Positions 1-13,717 are shown, counted from the stretch's first letter. The stretch: DNA of 64,000 nt from Enterobacter cloacae complex sp. R_G8 (GCF_024599795.1 NZ_CP102246.1:558001-622000), one strand, 5' to 3'. Made by a program: numbers and translations. Notes: a model not told the origin generated them from the sequence alone.

Positions 1-1424
1 TGATCGCCTATCTGAAACACCTCGGGATCACCGCTCTTGAGTTGTTGCCCATCGCCCATTTCGCCAGCGAGCCTCGCCTGCAGCGGCTGGGGCTGAGCAA
101 CTACTGGGGCTACAACCCGCTGGCAATGTTTGCGCTCGACCCGCGCTATGCCGTCAACCCGGACAAGGCGCGGGATGAGTTTCGCGATGCGGTGAAGGCG
201 CTTCATGCGGCGGGTATCGAAGTGATTCTGGACGTGGTGCTGAACCACAGCGCGGAAAGCGATCTCGACGGCCCGACGCTCTCCATGCGCGGAATTGATA
301 ACCGTAGCTATTATTGGATCAGAGAGGATGGTGATTACCACAACTGGACCGGTTGCGGTAACACGCTCAACCTCAGCCATCCGGCGGTGACGCATTTTGC
401 TTACGAATGCCTGAAATATTGGGTGGAAACGTTCCATGTTGACGGTTTTCGTTTCGACCTGGCACCGGTGATGGGACGCACGCCGGCGTTCAGCCAGCAG
501 GCGCCGCTGTTTGAGGCGATAAGAAACTGTCCGGTGCTCTCGCAGGTGAAGCTGATTGCCGAGCCGTGGGATATTGGTGAAGGCGGCTACCAGGTGGGCA
601 ATTTCCCACCGCTGTTTGCCGAGTGGAACGACCATTATCGCGATGCTGTACGCCGATTCTGGCTGGCGCGAAATCTGTCTCTGGGGGAGTTCGCCGGACG
701 CTTTGCCGCTTCCAGCGATCTGTTTAAACGCGATGGCAAACGACCTTCTGCCACCGTCAACCTGGTGACCGCGCACGACGGTTTTACGCTCCGGGACTGC
801 GTTTGTTTCAATCAGAAACACAATGAGGCAAATGGCGAGGAGAATCGCGATGGCACTAACAATAACCATAGCTTTAATCATGGTATAGAAGGGTTAGGCG
901 GAAGCCTGGACGTTATCGAACGGCGACGTGCCAGCGTGCATGCGCTGCTGACCACGCTGCTGTTGTCGCAGGGCACGCCGATGCTGCTGGCAGGGGATGA
1001 ACATGGCCACAGCCAGCACGGTAACAACAATGCGTATTGCCAGGACAACACCTTAACCTGGCTCGACTGGGGAGAAGCGAACAGCGGTTTGATTCACTTT
1101 ACCGCGGCGCTGATCCATCTTCGCCAGCAGATCCCCGCGCTCACCGCCAACCGCTGGTGGGAGGAGGGCGACGGCAACGTTCGCTGGCTGAATCAAGACG
1201 CGCAACCGTTAAGCGCGCAAGAGTGGCAACACGGCATACCGCGCCTGCAGATCCTGCTTTCGGATCGCTGGCTGGTTACGCTGAACGCGACGGATGACGT
1301 CGCAGAGATTGTTTTACCTGACGGGGAATGGCGCGCCGTTCCCCCCTTTGCCGGAGCGGATAATCCGGTAGTAATGGCTGTCTGGCACGGGCCTGCGCAC
1401 GGAGTGTGCGTATTCCAAAGATGA
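1..1424 (+). CDS. glgX: Glycogen debranching enzyme GlgX (3' part)
   Basis: The frame is open from the window edge, so the 5' part lies outside; about 474 codons of a family usually near 657 residues are present. GlgX is a cytoplasmic isoamylase-type enzyme that hydrolyses alpha-1,6 branches on phosphorylase-trimmed glycogen. The GH13 signature regions can be read in order: DVVLNH near base 231, GFRFD near 444, the acid-bearing AEPWD near 559 and AHDGF near 772. The C-terminal beta domain runs to the TGA at 1422-1424. glgC starts 17 bases downstream, so the gene is part of a glg operon. The family and orientation are clear; only the N-terminus cannot be judged. Confidence 0.96.
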   Translation, partial: IAYLKHLGITALELLPIAHFASEPRLQRLGLSNYWGYNPLAMFALDPRYAVNPDKARDEFRDAVKALHAAGIEVILDVVLNHSAESDLDGPTLSMRGIDNRSYYWIREDGDYHNWTGCGNTLNLSHPAVTHFAYECLKYWVETFHVDGFRFDLAPVMGRTPAFSQQAPLFEAIRNCPVLSQVKLIAEPWDIGEGGYQVGNFPPLFAEWNDHYRDAVRRFWLARNLSLGEFAGRFAASSDLFKRDGKRPSATVNLVTAHDGFTLRDCVCFNQKHNEANGEENRDGTNNNHSFNHGIEGLGGSLDVIERRRASVHALLTTLLLSQGTPMLLAGDEHGHSQHGNNNAYCQDNTLTWLDWGEANSGLIHFTAALIHLRQQIPALTANRWWEEGDGNVRWLNQDAQPLSAQEWQHGIPRLQILLSDRWLVTLNATDDVAEIVLPDGEWRAVPPFAGADNPVVMAVWHGPAHGVCVFQR

Positions 1425-1441
1425 TAAAAAAGGAGTTAGTC

Positions 1442-2737
1442 ATGGTTAGATTAGAGAAGAACGATCCCTTAATGTTGGCACGCCAGCTCCCCTTAAAAAC
1501 GGTTGCCCTGATCCTCGCGGGCGGGCGCGGAACCCGTCTGAAAGATTTGACCATCAAGCGCGCCAAGCCGGCTGTTCACTTTGGTGGTAAGTTTCGAATT
1601 ATCGATTTTGCACTGTCCAACTGCCTGAACTCCGGTATTCGCCGCATTGGCGTCATTACGCAGTATCAGTCGCACACCCTGGTGCAGCATATTCAGCGCG
1701 GCTGGTCATTCTTCAGCGAAGAGATGAATGAGTTTGTCGATCTCCTGCCTGCCCAGCAGCGTGTTCACGGTGAAAACTGGTACCGCGGCACCGCTGATGC
1801 GGTGACCCAGAACCTCGATATCATTCGCCGCTACAACGCGGAGTACATCGTGATCCTCGCCGGGGACCACATCTACAAGCAAGACTACTCCCACATGCTC
1901 ATTGACCACGTCGAAAAAGGGGCGCGCTGCACCGTGGCGTGTCTGCCGGTGCCCGTTGCTGAAGCGACGGCGTTTGGCGTGATGCACGTGGACGCGGACG
2001 ATAAAATTATCGACTTCGTTGAAAAACCGGCCAACCCGCCCACCATGCCGGGAGATGACACCAAATCGCTCGCCAGCATGGGGATTTATGTCTTTGATGC
2101 AGATTACCTTTATGAGCTGCTGGAAGAAGACGACAAAGACGAACACTCCAGCCACGACTTCGGCAAAGACATCATTCCAAAAATTACCAAAGCTGGCATG
2201 GCCTATGCACATCCTTTCCCGTTGTCCTGCGTGCAGTCAGATCCGAATGCGGAACCTTACTGGCGCGATGTGGGAACGCTGGAAGCGTACTGGAAAGCCA
2301 ACCTCGATCTGGCCTCCGTCACGCCTGAGCTGGATATGTACGACCAGAACTGGCCGATCCGTACCCATATGGAATCCCTGCCGCCAGCGAAATTCGTGCA
2401 GGACCGCTCCGGCAGCCACGGCATGACGCTGAACTCGCTGGTTTCCGGCGGGTGCATTATCTCCGGCTCGGTGGTGGTGCAGTCGGTGCTGTTCCCGCGC
2501 GTGCGTATAAACTCATTCTGTAATATCGATTCGGCGGTGCTGCTGCCGGATGTCTGGGTCGGGCGTTCGTGTCGTCTGCGTCGCTGCGTGATCGACCGTG
2601 CCTGCGTCATTCCTGAAGGAATGGTGATTGGTGAAAACGCGGAAGAAGATGCACGTCGCTTCTACCGTTCTGAAGAGGGGATCGTGTTAGTCACACGGGA
2701 AATGTTGCGGAAACTGCAGATCAAACAGGAGCGATGA
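1442..2737 (+). CDS. glgC: Glucose-1-phosphate adenylyltransferase (ADP-glucose pyrophosphorylase)
   Basis: Makes ADP-glucose from ATP and glucose-1-phosphate, the committed and allosterically controlled step of bacterial glycogen synthesis. The protein is 431 residues, the usual enteric length. The nucleotide-binding GGRGTRLKD sits at residues 27-35 and is followed by Lys39, known in E. coli as the fructose-1,6-bisphosphate activator site. An AGDHIY motif is present mid-protein and a C-terminal left-handed beta-helix-like region follows. The frame is open further upstream to 1406, but the ATG at 1442 is chosen because AGGAG lies at 1431-1435 and because this start gives the family N-terminus MVRLEKND. 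Its stop overlaps the glgA start, which suggests translational coupling. Confidence 0.98.
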   Translation: MVRLEKNDPLMLARQLPLKTVALILAGGRGTRLKDLTIKRAKPAVHFGGKFRIIDFALSNCLNSGIRRIGVITQYQSHTLVQHIQRGWSFFSEEMNEFVDLLPAQQRVHGENWYRGTADAVTQNLDIIRRYNAEYIVILAGDHIYKQDYSHMLIDHVEKGARCTVACLPVPVAEATAFGVMHVDADDKIIDFVEKPANPPTMPGDDTKSLASMGIYVFDADYLYELLEEDDKDEHSSHDFGKDIIPKITKAGMAYAHPFPLSCVQSDPNAEPYWRDVGTLEAYWKANLDLASVTPELDMYDQNWPIRTHMESLPPAKFVQDRSGSHGMTLNSLVSGGCIISGSVVVQSVLFPRVRINSFCNIDSAVLLPDVWVGRSCRLRRCVIDRACVIPEGMVIGENAEEDARRFYRSEEGIVLVTREMLRKLQIKQER

Positions 2738-4170
2738 TGCAGGTTTTACACGTATGTTCTGAGATGTTCCCGTTGTTAAAAACGGGCGGCCTGGCGGATG
2801 TTCTTGGTGCATTACCCGCGGCGCAAATCGCCGGCGGAGTCGATACCCGAGTCCTGCTGCCCGCCTTCCCGGATATCCGGCGCGGCATTCCCGATGCAAA
2901 GGTGGTGACGCGCCGTGACACCTTTGCCGGACGCATCACCCTGCTGTATGGACATTACAATGGCGTGGGCATTTACCTGATCGACGCGCCGCACTTATAT
3001 GACCGGCCAGGTAGCCCGTATCACGATACGAACCTGTTTGCCTATACCGACAACGTGCTGCGTTTTGCGCTGCTCGGTTGGGTTGGGGCTGAAATGGCGG
3101 TAGGGCTGGATCCGTTCTGGCGCCCGGACATTGTGCACGCCCACGACTGGCATGCGGGGCTCGCTCCGGCGTACCTGGCGGCGCGGGGCCACCCGGCGAA
3201 GTCGGTCTTTACGGTGCATAACCTGGCGTATCAGGGCATGTACTACGCCCATCACATGAATGAAATCGATCTGCCATGGTCGTTCTATAACATGCATGGG
3301 CTGGAGTTTAACGGGCAGATCTCGTTCCTGAAAGCCGGGCTTTATTATGCCGATCACATCACGGCCGTCAGCCCGACCTACGCCCGTGAAATCACGCAGC
3401 CTGAGTTTGGTTACGGCCTGGAAGGGTTGCTCCGTCAGCGCCATCGTGAAGGGCGTCTTTCGGGTATCCTCAACGGTGTCGATGAGCAGATCTGGAGCCC
3501 CGAGACCGATCTGCTGCTGGCGGCCCGCTATGGCCGTGATTCCGTGGAAGATAAAGCGGAAAACAAACGCCAGCTACAGATTGCGATGGGGCTGAAGGTT
3601 AACGACAAAGTGCCGTTATTCGCGGTGGTGAGCCGTCTGACGAGCCAGAAAGGGCTGGATCTGGTGCTGGAGGCACTGCCGGGTCTGCTGGAGCAGGGCG
3701 GACAGCTGGCGCTACTCGGCGCGGGCGACCCGGTATTGCAGGAAGGATTCCTGGCGGCCGCGGCGGAACACCCGGGGCAGGTGGGCGTGCAGATTGGCTA
3801 TCACGAAGCGTTCTCGCACCGGATCATGGGCGGCGCGGACGTGATCCTGGTACCGAGCCGTTTCGAGCCCTGCGGCCTGACGCAGCTTTACGGCCTGAAA
3901 TACGGCACCCTACCGCTGGTACGCCGTACGGGCGGGCTGGCGGATACCGTATCTGACAGCTCGCTGGAAAACCTGGCGGACGGTATCGCCAGCGGGTTTG
4001 TCTTTGAGGACAGTAATGCCTGGTCGCTGCTACGGGCGATTCGGCGTGCTTTCGTCTTGTGGTCCCGTCCGTCGCTGTGGCGTTACGTCCAACGCCAGGC
4101 GATGTCCATGGACTTTAGCTGGCACGTTGCGGCGCAGTCATACCGCGATCTCTATCAACGCTTGATGTAA
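2737..4170 (+). CDS. glgA: Glycogen synthase (ADP-glucose type)
   Basis: Transfers glucose from ADP-glucose to the non-reducing ends of alpha-1,4-glucan in the cytoplasm. The protein is 477 residues, as usual for enterics. It has the GT5 N-terminal KTGGL motif at residues 15-19, whose lysine binds ADP-glucose, and a C-terminal [18 protein letters not shown] block typical of the GT-B donor site. The second of two adjacent ATGs (2737) is chosen because it overlaps the glgC stop as TGATG and matches the family start MQVLHVCSE. glgP follows after 18 bases. No defect was seen. Confidence 0.98.
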   Translation: MQVLHVCSEMFPLLKTGGLADVLGALPAAQIAGGVDTRVLLPAFPDIRRGIPDAKVVTRRDTFAGRITLLYGHYNGVGIYLIDAPHLYDRPGSPYHDTNLFAYTDNVLRFALLGWVGAEMAVGLDPFWRPDIVHAHDWHAGLAPAYLAARGHPAKSVFTVHNLAYQGMYYAHHMNEIDLPWSFYNMHGLEFNGQISFLKAGLYYADHITAVSPTYAREITQPEFGYGLEGLLRQRHREGRLSGILNGVDEQIWSPETDLLLAARYGRDSVEDKAENKRQLQIAMGLKVNDKVPLFAVVSRLTSQKGLDLVLEALPGLLEQGGQLALLGAGDPVLQEGFLAAAAEHPGQVGVQIGYHEAFSHRIMGGADVILVPSRFEPCGLTQLYGLKYGTLPLVRRTGGLADTVSDSSLENLADGIASGFVFEDSNAWSLLRAIRRAFVLWSRPSLWRYVQRQAMSMDFSWHVAAQSYRDLYQRLM

Positions 4171-4188
4171 CGAGGCGAAGTTACTGAT

Positions 4189-6636
4189 ATGAACGCTCCT
4201 TTTAGCTACTCTTCACCCACGCTCAGCGTTGAGGCGTTAAAGCACTCTATCGCCTATAAGCTGATGTTCACCATCGGGAAAGATCCGGTTATCGCCAACA
4301 AGCACGAGTGGCTGAACGCCACCCTGTTTGCGGTGCGTGACCGCATGGTCGAACGCTGGCTGCGCTCCAACCGCGCCCAGCTCTCACAGGAAACGCGTCA
4401 GGTTTATTACCTGTCGATGGAATTTTTGATTGGCCGCACTCTGTCTAACGCGCTGTTGTCGCTGGGTATTTATGACGATGTAAAAAGCGCGCTGGAGGAG
4501 ATGGGGCTGGATTTAGAAGAGCTGATTGACGAAGAGAACGACCCTGGCCTCGGTAATGGTGGTCTGGGGCGACTTGCTGCCTGCTTCCTGGATTCACTGG
4601 CGACGCTGGCCCTGCCGGGCCGTGGCTACGGTATTCGCTACGACTACGGTATGTTCAAACAGAACATCGTTGACGGGCGTCAGAAAGAGTCCCCGGATTA
4701 CTGGCTGGAATACGGTAACCCGTGGGAGTTTAAACGCCACAATACGCGCTACAAGGTGCGGTTTGGCGGGCGTATTCAGCAGGAAGGGAAAAAGTCCCGC
4801 TGGGTGGAAACCGAAGAGATCCTCGCTGTCGCCTATGACCAGATCATTCCCGGTTATGACACCGACGCGACCAATACGCTGCGTCTGTGGAACGCGCAGG
4901 CCAGTAGCGAGATCAACCTGGGTAAATTTAACCAGGGCGACTACTTCGCGGCGGTGGAAGATAAAAACCACTCCGAGAACGTCTCCCGCGTGCTCTACCC
5001 GGACGACTCGACCTATTCCGGGCGTGAGCTGCGCCTGCGTCAGGAGTATTTCCTCGTCTCCGCGACGATTCAGGACATCCTCAGCCGTCACTATCAGCTG
5101 CACAAGACCTACGCCAATCTGGCGGAAAAAACCGCCATTCACCTCAACGATACCCATCCGGTGCTGTCGATCCCGGAGCTGATGCGTCTGCTTATCGACG
5201 AGCATAAGTTCAGCTGGGACGACGCGTTCGAGGTGACCTGTCAGGTCTTCTCCTACACCAACCACACGCTGATGAGCGAAGCGCTGGAAACCTGGCCGGT
5301 GGATATGCTCGGCAAAATTTTGCCGCGTCACTTGCAGATTATCTTCGAGATCAACGACTACTTCCTCAAGACGTTGCAGGAGCAGTATCCGAACGATACC
5401 GGCCTGCTGAGTCGCGCTTCTATCATCGATGAATCGAACGGTCGCCGCGTACGCATGGCCTGGCTGGCGGTGGTGATCAGCCACAAGGTGAACGGGGTGT
5501 CAGAGCTGCACTCGAACCTGATGGTGCAGTCGCTGTTTGCGGACTTTGCGAAGATCTTCCCGACGCGTTTCTGCAACGTGACCAACGGGGTTACGCCGCG
5601 TCGCTGGCTGGCGCTGGCAAACCAGCCGCTTTCTGAGGTGCTGGATGAACACATTGGCCGCACCTGGCGAACCGATCTCAGCCAACTGAGCGAGCTTGAA
5701 CAGCATATTGATTTCCCGGCGGTGAACAAGGCCGTACGGGAAGCCAAACTGTTGAACAAAAAACGTCTGTCAGTCTGGCTGGCGCTGCATCTGAACGTGG
5801 TGGCGAACCCGAAAGCGCTGTTCGACGTGCAGATCAAGCGTATTCACGAGTACAAGCGCCAGCTGATGAACGTGCTGCATGTGATCACCCACTATAACCG
5901 CATCAAGGCCGATCCGACGGCGGAGTGGGTACCGCGCGTGAAGATCTTTGCCGGTAAGGCGGCGTCCGCCTACTACATGGCGAAGCACATTATTCACCTC
6001 ATCAACGATGTGGCGAAGGTGGTCAACAACGATCCGGATATTGGCGACAAGCTGAAGGTGGTCTTTGTTCCGAACTACAGCGTCAGCCTCGCGCAGCTGA
6101 TCATTCCGGCGGCCGATCTCTCTGAGCAGATCTCCACCGCCGGGACGGAAGCGTCCGGCACCAGTAACATGAAGTTTGCCCTTAACGGTGCGCTGACCAT
6201 CGGTACGCTGGACGGGGCCAACGTCGAAATGCTGGAGCACGTGGGGGCGGAGAATATCTTTATCTTCGGGAATACCACGGAAGAGGTGGAGGCGCTGCGC
6301 AAGAAGGGCTACTCGCCGCGTGAGTATTACGAAGAGGATGAGGAGCTACGTCAGGTGCTGACGCAAATCGCCACCGGGGTGTTTAGCCCAGACGAGCCTG
6401 GGCGCTATCGGGACCTGGTGGATTCGCTGATTAACTTTGGCGACCACTATCAGGTGCTGGCGGATTACCGCAGCTACGTGGATTGTCAGGACAGGGTGGA
6501 CGAGCTGTATCGTCAGCAGGAGAAGTGGACCAGCGTCGCGATGCATAACATCGCCAATATGGGGTATTTCTCGTCAGACAGGACCATCAAGGAGTATGCC
6601 GAGACGATCTGGCATATCGATCCGGTGCGGTTATAA
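4189..6636 (+). CDS. glgP: Glycogen phosphorylase
   Basis: Releases glucose-1-phosphate from glycogen using pyridoxal phosphate. The 815-residue length matches the enteric enzyme. The PLP attachment region [14 protein letters not shown] is present with its lysine, and the family block [13 protein letters not shown] is found near residue 120. The gene is the last of the glgX-glgC-glgA-glgP series and ends in a bidirectional hairpin shared with glpD. It is a paralogue of malP 7 kb away, and the two differ in the PLP motif (SN here, GN in MalP). GlgP prefers glycogen and MalP prefers linear maltodextrin, by family knowledge. Confidence 0.98.
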   Translation: MNAPFSYSSPTLSVEALKHSIAYKLMFTIGKDPVIANKHEWLNATLFAVRDRMVERWLRSNRAQLSQETRQVYYLSMEFLIGRTLSNALLSLGIYDDVKSALEEMGLDLEELIDEENDPGLGNGGLGRLAACFLDSLATLALPGRGYGIRYDYGMFKQNIVDGRQKESPDYWLEYGNPWEFKRHNTRYKVRFGGRIQQEGKKSRWVETEEILAVAYDQIIPGYDTDATNTLRLWNAQASSEINLGKFNQGDYFAAVEDKNHSENVSRVLYPDDSTYSGRELRLRQEYFLVSATIQDILSRHYQLHKTYANLAEKTAIHLNDTHPVLSIPELMRLLIDEHKFSWDDAFEVTCQVFSYTNHTLMSEALETWPVDMLGKILPRHLQIIFEINDYFLKTLQEQYPNDTGLLSRASIIDESNGRRVRMAWLAVVISHKVNGVSELHSNLMVQSLFADFAKIFPTRFCNVTNGVTPRRWLALANQPLSEVLDEHIGRTWRTDLSQLSELEQHIDFPAVNKAVREAKLLNKKRLSVWLALHLNVVANPKALFDVQIKRIHEYKRQLMNVLHVITHYNRIKADPTAEWVPRVKIFAGKAASAYYMAKHIIHLINDVAKVVNNDPDIGDKLKVVFVPNYSVSLAQLIIPAADLSEQISTAGTEASGTSNMKFALNGALTIGTLDGANVEMLEHVGAENIFIFGNTTEEVEALRKKGYSPREYYEEDEELRQVLTQIATGVFSPDEPGRYRDLVDSLINFGDHYQVLADYRSYVDCQDRVDELYRQQEKWTSVAMHNIANMGYFSSDRTIKEYAETIWHIDPVRL

Positions 6637-6640
6637 AAGC

Positions 6641-6667
6641 AAAACGGCAACCCTGGTTGCCGTTTTT
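6641..6667. terminator. Bidirectional hairpin terminator between glgP and glpD
   Basis: The arms AAAACGGCAACC (6641-6652) and GGTTGCCGTTTT (6655-6666) are perfect complements with A and T runs on the outside. The hairpin can therefore stop transcription arriving from glgP on the plus strand and glpD on the minus strand. Confidence 0.85.
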
Positions 6668-6677
6668 AGTGTTTGTT

Positions 6678-6724
6678 CCCTCTCCCGGTGGGAGAGGGGC
6701 AGGGTGCGGGCATCAGCCCGCACC
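6678..6724 (+). repeat. Two-hairpin intergenic palindrome, copy 1
   Basis: Copy of a repeat family found nine times in the window. The first hairpin is CCCTCTCCC-GGT-GGGAGAGGG. The second, GGTGCGGGC-ATCA-GCCCGCACC, is a perfect 9-bp stem. It lies between the converging ends of glgP and glpD. It resembles the boxC class of short enterobacterial repeats, but that assignment is from memory and not checked. Confidence 0.8.
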
Positions 6725-6731
6725 GATCGCA

Positions 6732-8240
6732 TCACGACGCCAACGACAGCTCACGCTTTCCCGCATGCTGCAGCAACCACTGCGCCACGCGAGACTGCTG
6801 TTCGGCGTTCAGCCACATTCCCTCTTTGGTACGACGCCAGATGGCATCATCCAGACGGCGAACCCACTCATGTTCCACCAGATAGCGCAGTTCGGCTTCG
6901 TACAACTCGTGGCCAAAATGTTCGCCCAGGTCGGCAATCTCTTTCGCGTCACCCAGGATCAATTCCGTGTTGCTGCCGTAGGTACGGGCATAGTGGCGCG
7001 CCATGCCTTCGGTGATGAACGGGTAGCGACGACGCAGTTTCGCAGCGTAATCATCGCGGTTACCGGCAATTTCCCCGCCAGGCAGTACCGCGCCTTTGGT
7101 CCACGCCGGGCCAATGCCTTTGTAGTACGGCGCCAGTTTTTCCAGCGCGTGCTCAGCCAGCTTACGGTAGGTGGTGAGCTTGCCGCCAAACACGGAGAGC
7201 AGCGGTGCCTGACCGTCCACGTCGTGAATATCGAGCGTATAGTCGCGGGTAATCGCCTGCGGTGAGTCAGATTCGTCATCGCACAGCGGACGCACGCCGG
7301 AGTAAGTCCAGACCACGTCATCGCGGGACAGCTGTTTCTTGAAGTGCGCGTTATACACCTTCAGAAGGTAGCTCACTTCGCTCTCGTCGATCTCGACGTT
7401 TTTCGGATCTCCTTTGTACTCCACGTCGGTGGTGCCGATGATGGAGAATTCGTCCATCCATGGGATTACAAACACGATGCGCTTGTCTTCGTTCTGCAGA
7501 ATGTAGGCCTGCTTCTGGGTGTGCACGCGTGGTACCACAATGTGGCTGCCTTTGATCAGGCGGATACCGTACGGAGATGGCAGATGCATCCCCTCGTCGA
7601 AGAACTGTTTCACCCATGGGCCGGTGGCGTTTACCAGACCGCGCGCTTTCCAGCTGAACTTCTCGCCGGTATCCACGTCTTCCGCTTCGACGATCCACAG
7701 GCCGTTTTCACGGCGCGCAGCGGTGGCGCGGGTGCGGGTTTTCACTTCGCCGCCTTTCTTCTCAACCATCTGTGCGTTGGCCAGCACCAGACGCGCATCG
7801 TCCACCCAGCAGTCGGAATATTCGAAACCGCGCACGATTTCAGGCTTAAGGACCGATTCTGAGCCAAAACGCAAACCGGTTGAACCCGGCAGGTTGGTGC
7901 GTTTACCCAGATGATCGTACATAAACAGACCGATTCGAATCATCCACGCCGGACGCAGATGCGGGCGATGGGGCAGGCGGAAACGCATCGGGATGGCCAG
8001 GTGCGGTGCCATCTTCAGCAGCACTTCACGTTCGGCCAGCGCTTCACTGACCAGGCGGAATTCGTAGTGCTCCAGGTAGCGCAGGCCACCGTGAATCAGT
8101 TTGGAGCTGGCGGACGACGTCGCGCAGGCGAGGTCGTTAGCTTCCAGCATCAGTACGGATAATCCGCGTCCTGCGGCGTCTGCCGCAATACCGGCACCGT
8201 TGATGCCACCGCCTATCACAATCAGATCTTTGGTTTCCAT
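6732..8240 (-). CDS. glpD: Aerobic glycerol-3-phosphate dehydrogenase
   Basis: A membrane-associated flavoenzyme that oxidises sn-glycerol-3-phosphate to dihydroxyacetone phosphate and passes electrons to quinone. The protein is 502 residues. The N-terminal FAD-binding GGGINGAG is at residues 10-17 and is followed by the substrate-pocket region SSKLIHGGLRYLEHYEF. The start METKDL at 8240 is taken over an upstream in-frame codon (8255) because it places the Rossmann motif at the usual distance. Tandem GlpR-like operators lie just upstream, and the gene is divergent from glpEGR, whose last gene encodes that repressor. Confidence 0.98.
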   Translation of the reverse strand: METKDLIVIGGGINGAGIAADAAGRGLSVLMLEANDLACATSSASSKLIHGGLRYLEHYEFRLVSEALAEREVLLKMAPHLAIPMRFRLPHRPHLRPAWMIRIGLFMYDHLGKRTNLPGSTGLRFGSESVLKPEIVRGFEYSDCWVDDARLVLANAQMVEKKGGEVKTRTRATAARRENGLWIVEAEDVDTGEKFSWKARGLVNATGPWVKQFFDEGMHLPSPYGIRLIKGSHIVVPRVHTQKQAYILQNEDKRIVFVIPWMDEFSIIGTTDVEYKGDPKNVEIDESEVSYLLKVYNAHFKKQLSRDDVVWTYSGVRPLCDDESDSPQAITRDYTLDIHDVDGQAPLLSVFGGKLTTYRKLAEHALEKLAPYYKGIGPAWTKGAVLPGGEIAGNRDDYAAKLRRRYPFITEGMARHYARTYGSNTELILGDAKEIADLGEHFGHELYEAELRYLVEHEWVRRLDDAIWRRTKEGMWLNAEQQSRVAQWLLQHAGKRELSLAS

Positions 8241-8253
8241 AACACCCTCACGC

Positions 8254-8292
8254 ACTTTCGTTAAAGCTCAGAAATGTTCGATATCGCTCATA
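8254..8292 (-). promoter_or_regulatory. Tandem GlpR-type operators upstream of glpD
   Basis: AATGTTCGATATCGCTCATA at 8273-8292 closely follows the known GlpR operator pattern (ATGTTCG-WTAW-CGAACAT). A weaker copy, with TTCGTTA as its core, directly abuts it at 8254-8272. Paired operators at glpD are established in E. coli. GlpR from 9718 is the obvious ligand. Affinity is inferred. Confidence 0.65.
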
Positions 8293-8416
8293 ATAGCAAA
8301 GGAACGCGCTTTTGGTAACATCAAAAAAACAATTTAGAGTGATATGGATAACATAATGGCGTTTACCCGCCGCCAGGACGTACACTACGGGGTAAAATAG
8401 TGCGACTAACTTTTCT

Positions 8417-8463
8417 CCCTCTCCCCGTGGGAGAGGGCTGGGGTGAGGGCATCAGAGCGCACC
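8417..8463 (+). repeat. Two-hairpin intergenic palindrome, copy 2
   Basis: CCCTCTCCCC-GTG-GGAGAGGG followed by GGGGTGAGGGCATCAG. Unlike most copies it sits in a divergent promoter region, 27 bases before the glpE start and not at a gene's 3' end, so it would be in the glpEGR leader RNA if transcription starts upstream. Confidence 0.8.
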
Positions 8464-8490
8464 CAACCTGAACAACAGAAAGAGAACACC

Positions 8491-8823
8491 ATGGATCAGT
8501 TTGAATGTATTAACGTAGAAGAAGCCCACCAGAAGATGCACCAGGGAACGGCGGTGCTGGTGGATATCCGCGATCCGCAGAGTTTTGCGATGGGCCACAC
8601 CCCGGGTGCGTTCCACCTCACCAACGATACGCTGGGCGCGTTTATGCGCGATAACGACTTCGATACGCCGGTGATGGTGATGTGCTATCACGGCAACAGC
8701 AGCAAAGGTGCGGCGCAGTACCTTATTCAGCAGGGCTATGATGCGGTCTACAGCGTCGACGGCGGTTTCGATGCCTGGCATCGTCATTTCCCGGCAGAAG
8801 TGGAATACGCTTTTGAGCGCTGA
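8491..8823 (+). CDS. glpE: Thiosulfate sulfurtransferase GlpE (rhodanese)
   Basis: A single-domain rhodanese that moves sulfane sulfur from thiosulfate to cyanide or thioredoxin in the cytoplasm. The protein is 110 residues. The catalytic Cys65 lies in [10 protein letters not shown], the short active-site loop of this family. The frame is open upstream, but the ATG at 8491 gives the family N-terminus MDQFECINV and leaves the repeat outside the gene. It is first in glpE-glpG-glpR; glpG starts 47 bases after its stop. Its link to glycerol metabolism is only genomic. Confidence 0.97.
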   Translation: MDQFECINVEEAHQKMHQGTAVLVDIRDPQSFAMGHTPGAFHLTNDTLGAFMRDNDFDTPVMVMCYHGNSSKGAAQYLIQQGYDAVYSVDGGFDAWHRHFPAEVEYAFER

Positions 8824-8870
8824 TCCCGCTATACTGTCCCCTTTTGTGTGGAAATAAGCGACCGCCGCCC

Positions 8871-9701
8871 ATGTTGATGATCACCTCTTTTACCAATCCG
8901 CGCGTCGCCCAGGCGTTTGTCGACTACATGGCAACCCAGGGCATCATCCTGACCGTTCAGCAGCACACGAAAACCGATGTCTGGCTGGCGGACGAAAGCC
9001 AGGCCGATCGCGTGAATGCGGAACTGGCCCGCTTTCTTGAGAACCCCGCCGATCCCCGCTACCTGGCCGCGAGCTGGCAGTCCGGGCAGACGGGGAGCGG
9101 ATTGCATTACCGGCGCTTCCCTTTTCTTGCCACCATTCGCGAACGCGCAGGTCCGTTTACGCTGCTGCTGATGGCGGCCTGCATTATCGTCTTCATCATT
9201 ATGAACGTGGTGGGCGACCAGAGCGTGATGATCGCGCTTGCGTGGCCATACGATCCGTCTCTGGATTTTGACGTCTGGCGCTATTTCACCCACGCGCTGA
9301 TGCACTTCTCGGTGATGCATATTCTCTTTAACCTGCTGTGGTGGTGGTATCTCGGCGGGGCCGTGGAGAAGCGTCTGGGCAGCGGCAAGCTGATTGTTAT
9401 CACCATCATTAGCGCCCTGCTGAGCGGCTATGTGCAGCACAAATTCAGCGGCCCGTGGTTCGGTGGCTTATCCGGCGTGGTGTATGCCCTGATGGGCTAT
9501 GTCTGGCTCAGAGGCGAGCGCGACCCCGAAAGTGGCATCTATCTGCAGCGCGGATTGATAACCTTTGCGTTAATATGGCTAATTGCCGGATGGTTTGATC
9601 TGTTTGGTATGTCTATCGCCAATGGTGCGCACGTCACCGGGCTGGCCGTCGGGCTGGCAATGGCGTTTGCCGACACGCTCCATGCGCGAAAACGAACATA
9701 A
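8871..9701 (+). CDS. glpG: Rhomboid intramembrane serine protease GlpG
   Basis: Inner-membrane protease that cleaves substrates within the bilayer. The protein is 276 residues, as in E. coli. A cytoplasmic N-terminal domain of about 90 residues precedes six membrane segments. The rhomboid signatures are all visible: the WWWYLGG loop region, [13 protein letters not shown] with the catalytic serine, and [12 protein letters not shown] with the catalytic histidine. The ATG at 8871 is preferred to an earlier in-frame codon at 8844 because it gives the family start MLMITSF. glpR begins 16 bases after its stop. Confidence 0.97.
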   Translation: MLMITSFTNPRVAQAFVDYMATQGIILTVQQHTKTDVWLADESQADRVNAELARFLENPADPRYLAASWQSGQTGSGLHYRRFPFLATIRERAGPFTLLLMAACIIVFIIMNVVGDQSVMIALAWPYDPSLDFDVWRYFTHALMHFSVMHILFNLLWWWYLGGAVEKRLGSGKLIVITIISALLSGYVQHKFSGPWFGGLSGVVYALMGYVWLRGERDPESGIYLQRGLITFALIWLIAGWFDLFGMSIANGAHVTGLAVGLAMAFADTLHARKRT

Positions 9702-9717
9702 TTCCCAGGGATATTTC

Positions 9718-10476
9718 ATGAAACAAACACAACGTCATGACGCCATTATCGAACTGGTAAAAAAACAGGGATACGTCAGTACTGAAGAGCTGGTGGAACA
9801 GTTTGCCGTCAGCCCACAAACCATCCGCCGCGACCTGAACGATCTTGCCGATCAAAACCGTATTTTGCGCCACCATGGCGGGGCGGCGCTGCCGTCCAGC
9901 TCGGTCAACACCTCGTGGCATGACCGCAAAGCCACGCAAACGGCAGAGAAAGAGCGCATCGCCCGCAAAGTCGCCACCCAGATCCCCAACGGGGCGACGC
10001 TGTTTATTGATATCGGCACCACGCCAGAAGCGGTCGCCCATGCGCTGCTGGATCACGAAAACCTGCGCATCGTGACCAACAACCTGAACGTGGCCAATAC
10101 CCTGATGCAGAAAGACGATTTCCGCATCATCCTCGCCGGGGGCGAACTGCGCAGCCGCGACGGCGGCATCATTGGCGAAGCGACGCTCGATTTTATCTCT
10201 CAGTTCCGTCTCGACTTCGGCATTCTGGGGATCAGCGGCATCGACAGCGACGGGTCGTTGCTGGAGTTTGATTATCACGAGGTGCGCACCAAGCGCGCGA
10301 TCATTGAAAACTCACGTCACGTGATGCTGGTGGTGGACCACTCCAAATTTGGCCGTAACGCGATGGTGAACATGGGCAGTATCAGCATGGTGGATGCGGT
10401 CTACACCGACGTGATGCCGCCGGCGGGGGTGCTGCAGGTGATTAAGGATAATAATTTGCAGTTAGAGTTATGTTGA
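9718..10476 (+). CDS. glpR: Glycerol-3-phosphate regulon repressor GlpR
   Basis: DeoR-family repressor of glp genes, released from DNA by glycerol-3-phosphate. The protein is 252 residues. The N-terminal helix-turn-helix is seen in YVSTEELVEQFAVSPQTIRRDL (residues ~19-40). The DeoR sugar-phosphate sensor domain follows, with the DIGTTPEAVAHAL and GGELRSRDGG blocks. The start at 9718 fits the family length; the frame runs further upstream inside glpG. The full-length, intact sensor matters because some laboratory E. coli strains carry a broken glpR. It likely binds the tandem sites at 8254-8292. Confidence 0.97.
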   Translation: MKQTQRHDAIIELVKKQGYVSTEELVEQFAVSPQTIRRDLNDLADQNRILRHHGGAALPSSSVNTSWHDRKATQTAEKERIARKVATQIPNGATLFIDIGTTPEAVAHALLDHENLRIVTNNLNVANTLMQKDDFRIILAGGELRSRDGGIIGEATLDFISQFRLDFGILGISGIDSDGSLLEFDYHEVRTKRAIIENSRHVMLVVDHSKFGRNAMVNMGSISMVDAVYTDVMPPAGVLQVIKDNNLQLELC

Positions 10477-10487
10477 GAAGCCATTCT

Positions 10488-10532
10488 CCCTCTCCCTGTG
10501 GGAGAGGGCCGGGGTGAGGGCATCAGACCGCA
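10488..10532 (+). repeat. Two-hairpin intergenic palindrome, copy 3
   Basis: CCCTCTCCC-TGT-GGGAGAGGG then CCGGGGTGAGGGCATCAG. It fills the 62-base gap between the converging 3' ends of glpR and malT. E. coli carries the rtc RNA-repair cluster at this junction, and it is absent here. Confidence 0.8.
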
Positions 10533-10538
10533 GAGGAC

Positions 10539-13298
<2,760 letters not shown>

Positions 13299-13363
13299 TT
13301 AATAGATATAAGGTCGGCCAGAAAGAGAACTATTGCAAGTTATGTCTGGATTTGGTGGTTCTG

Positions 13364-13383
13364 AATTTGCACTCTGTCACAAA
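13364..13383 (-). promoter_or_regulatory. CRP-like site upstream of malT
   Basis: On the minus strand this reads TTTGTGACAGAGTGCAAATT. It has a perfect left half (TGTGA) and a weaker right half in the TGTGA-N6-TCACA pattern. CRP activation of malT is established in E. coli, where a very similar sequence is used. Confidence 0.6.
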
Positions 13384-13717
13384 ACATTCAGACAGATGAT
13401 GGAACTTTCTGGAAAGGGCTGTGATGCCGCGTCAATGCTGGCTTGTATGGCTGTGCTGCGGCTACGCTGAAACTGGTTTCAGAAAGGTATAGTGACGTCA
13501 AATTTAATAAACGCGGGGTAAAGTTTAGTGAAATTAATAATCTTCTTCGTTCTGACCCGATTGCAGAAATATTATTCTACGTAAGTAATCATTTCAGCGC
13601 GTTTTAATTTCACCCGAAACTGCATTTCATTTTCCTGACACGCTTCCCGGTTATCTTTTTATCTTCCTGACACACTCCGACTATGCTCTCAGAGTGGCCT
13701 CGATCACACTTTTATGC
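13384..13717. other. Gene-free part of the malT-malP interval
   Basis: No plausible coding frame was found. The stretch carries the upstream flank of the malT promoter and the distal flank of malPQ. Around 13425-13510 it has sequence that I cannot match to any known regulatory element. Confidence 0.4.

Noticed and set aside
8443..8490. Upstream extension of glpE
   Set aside because: It would translate the intergenic repeat; the family start with the right length is 8491.
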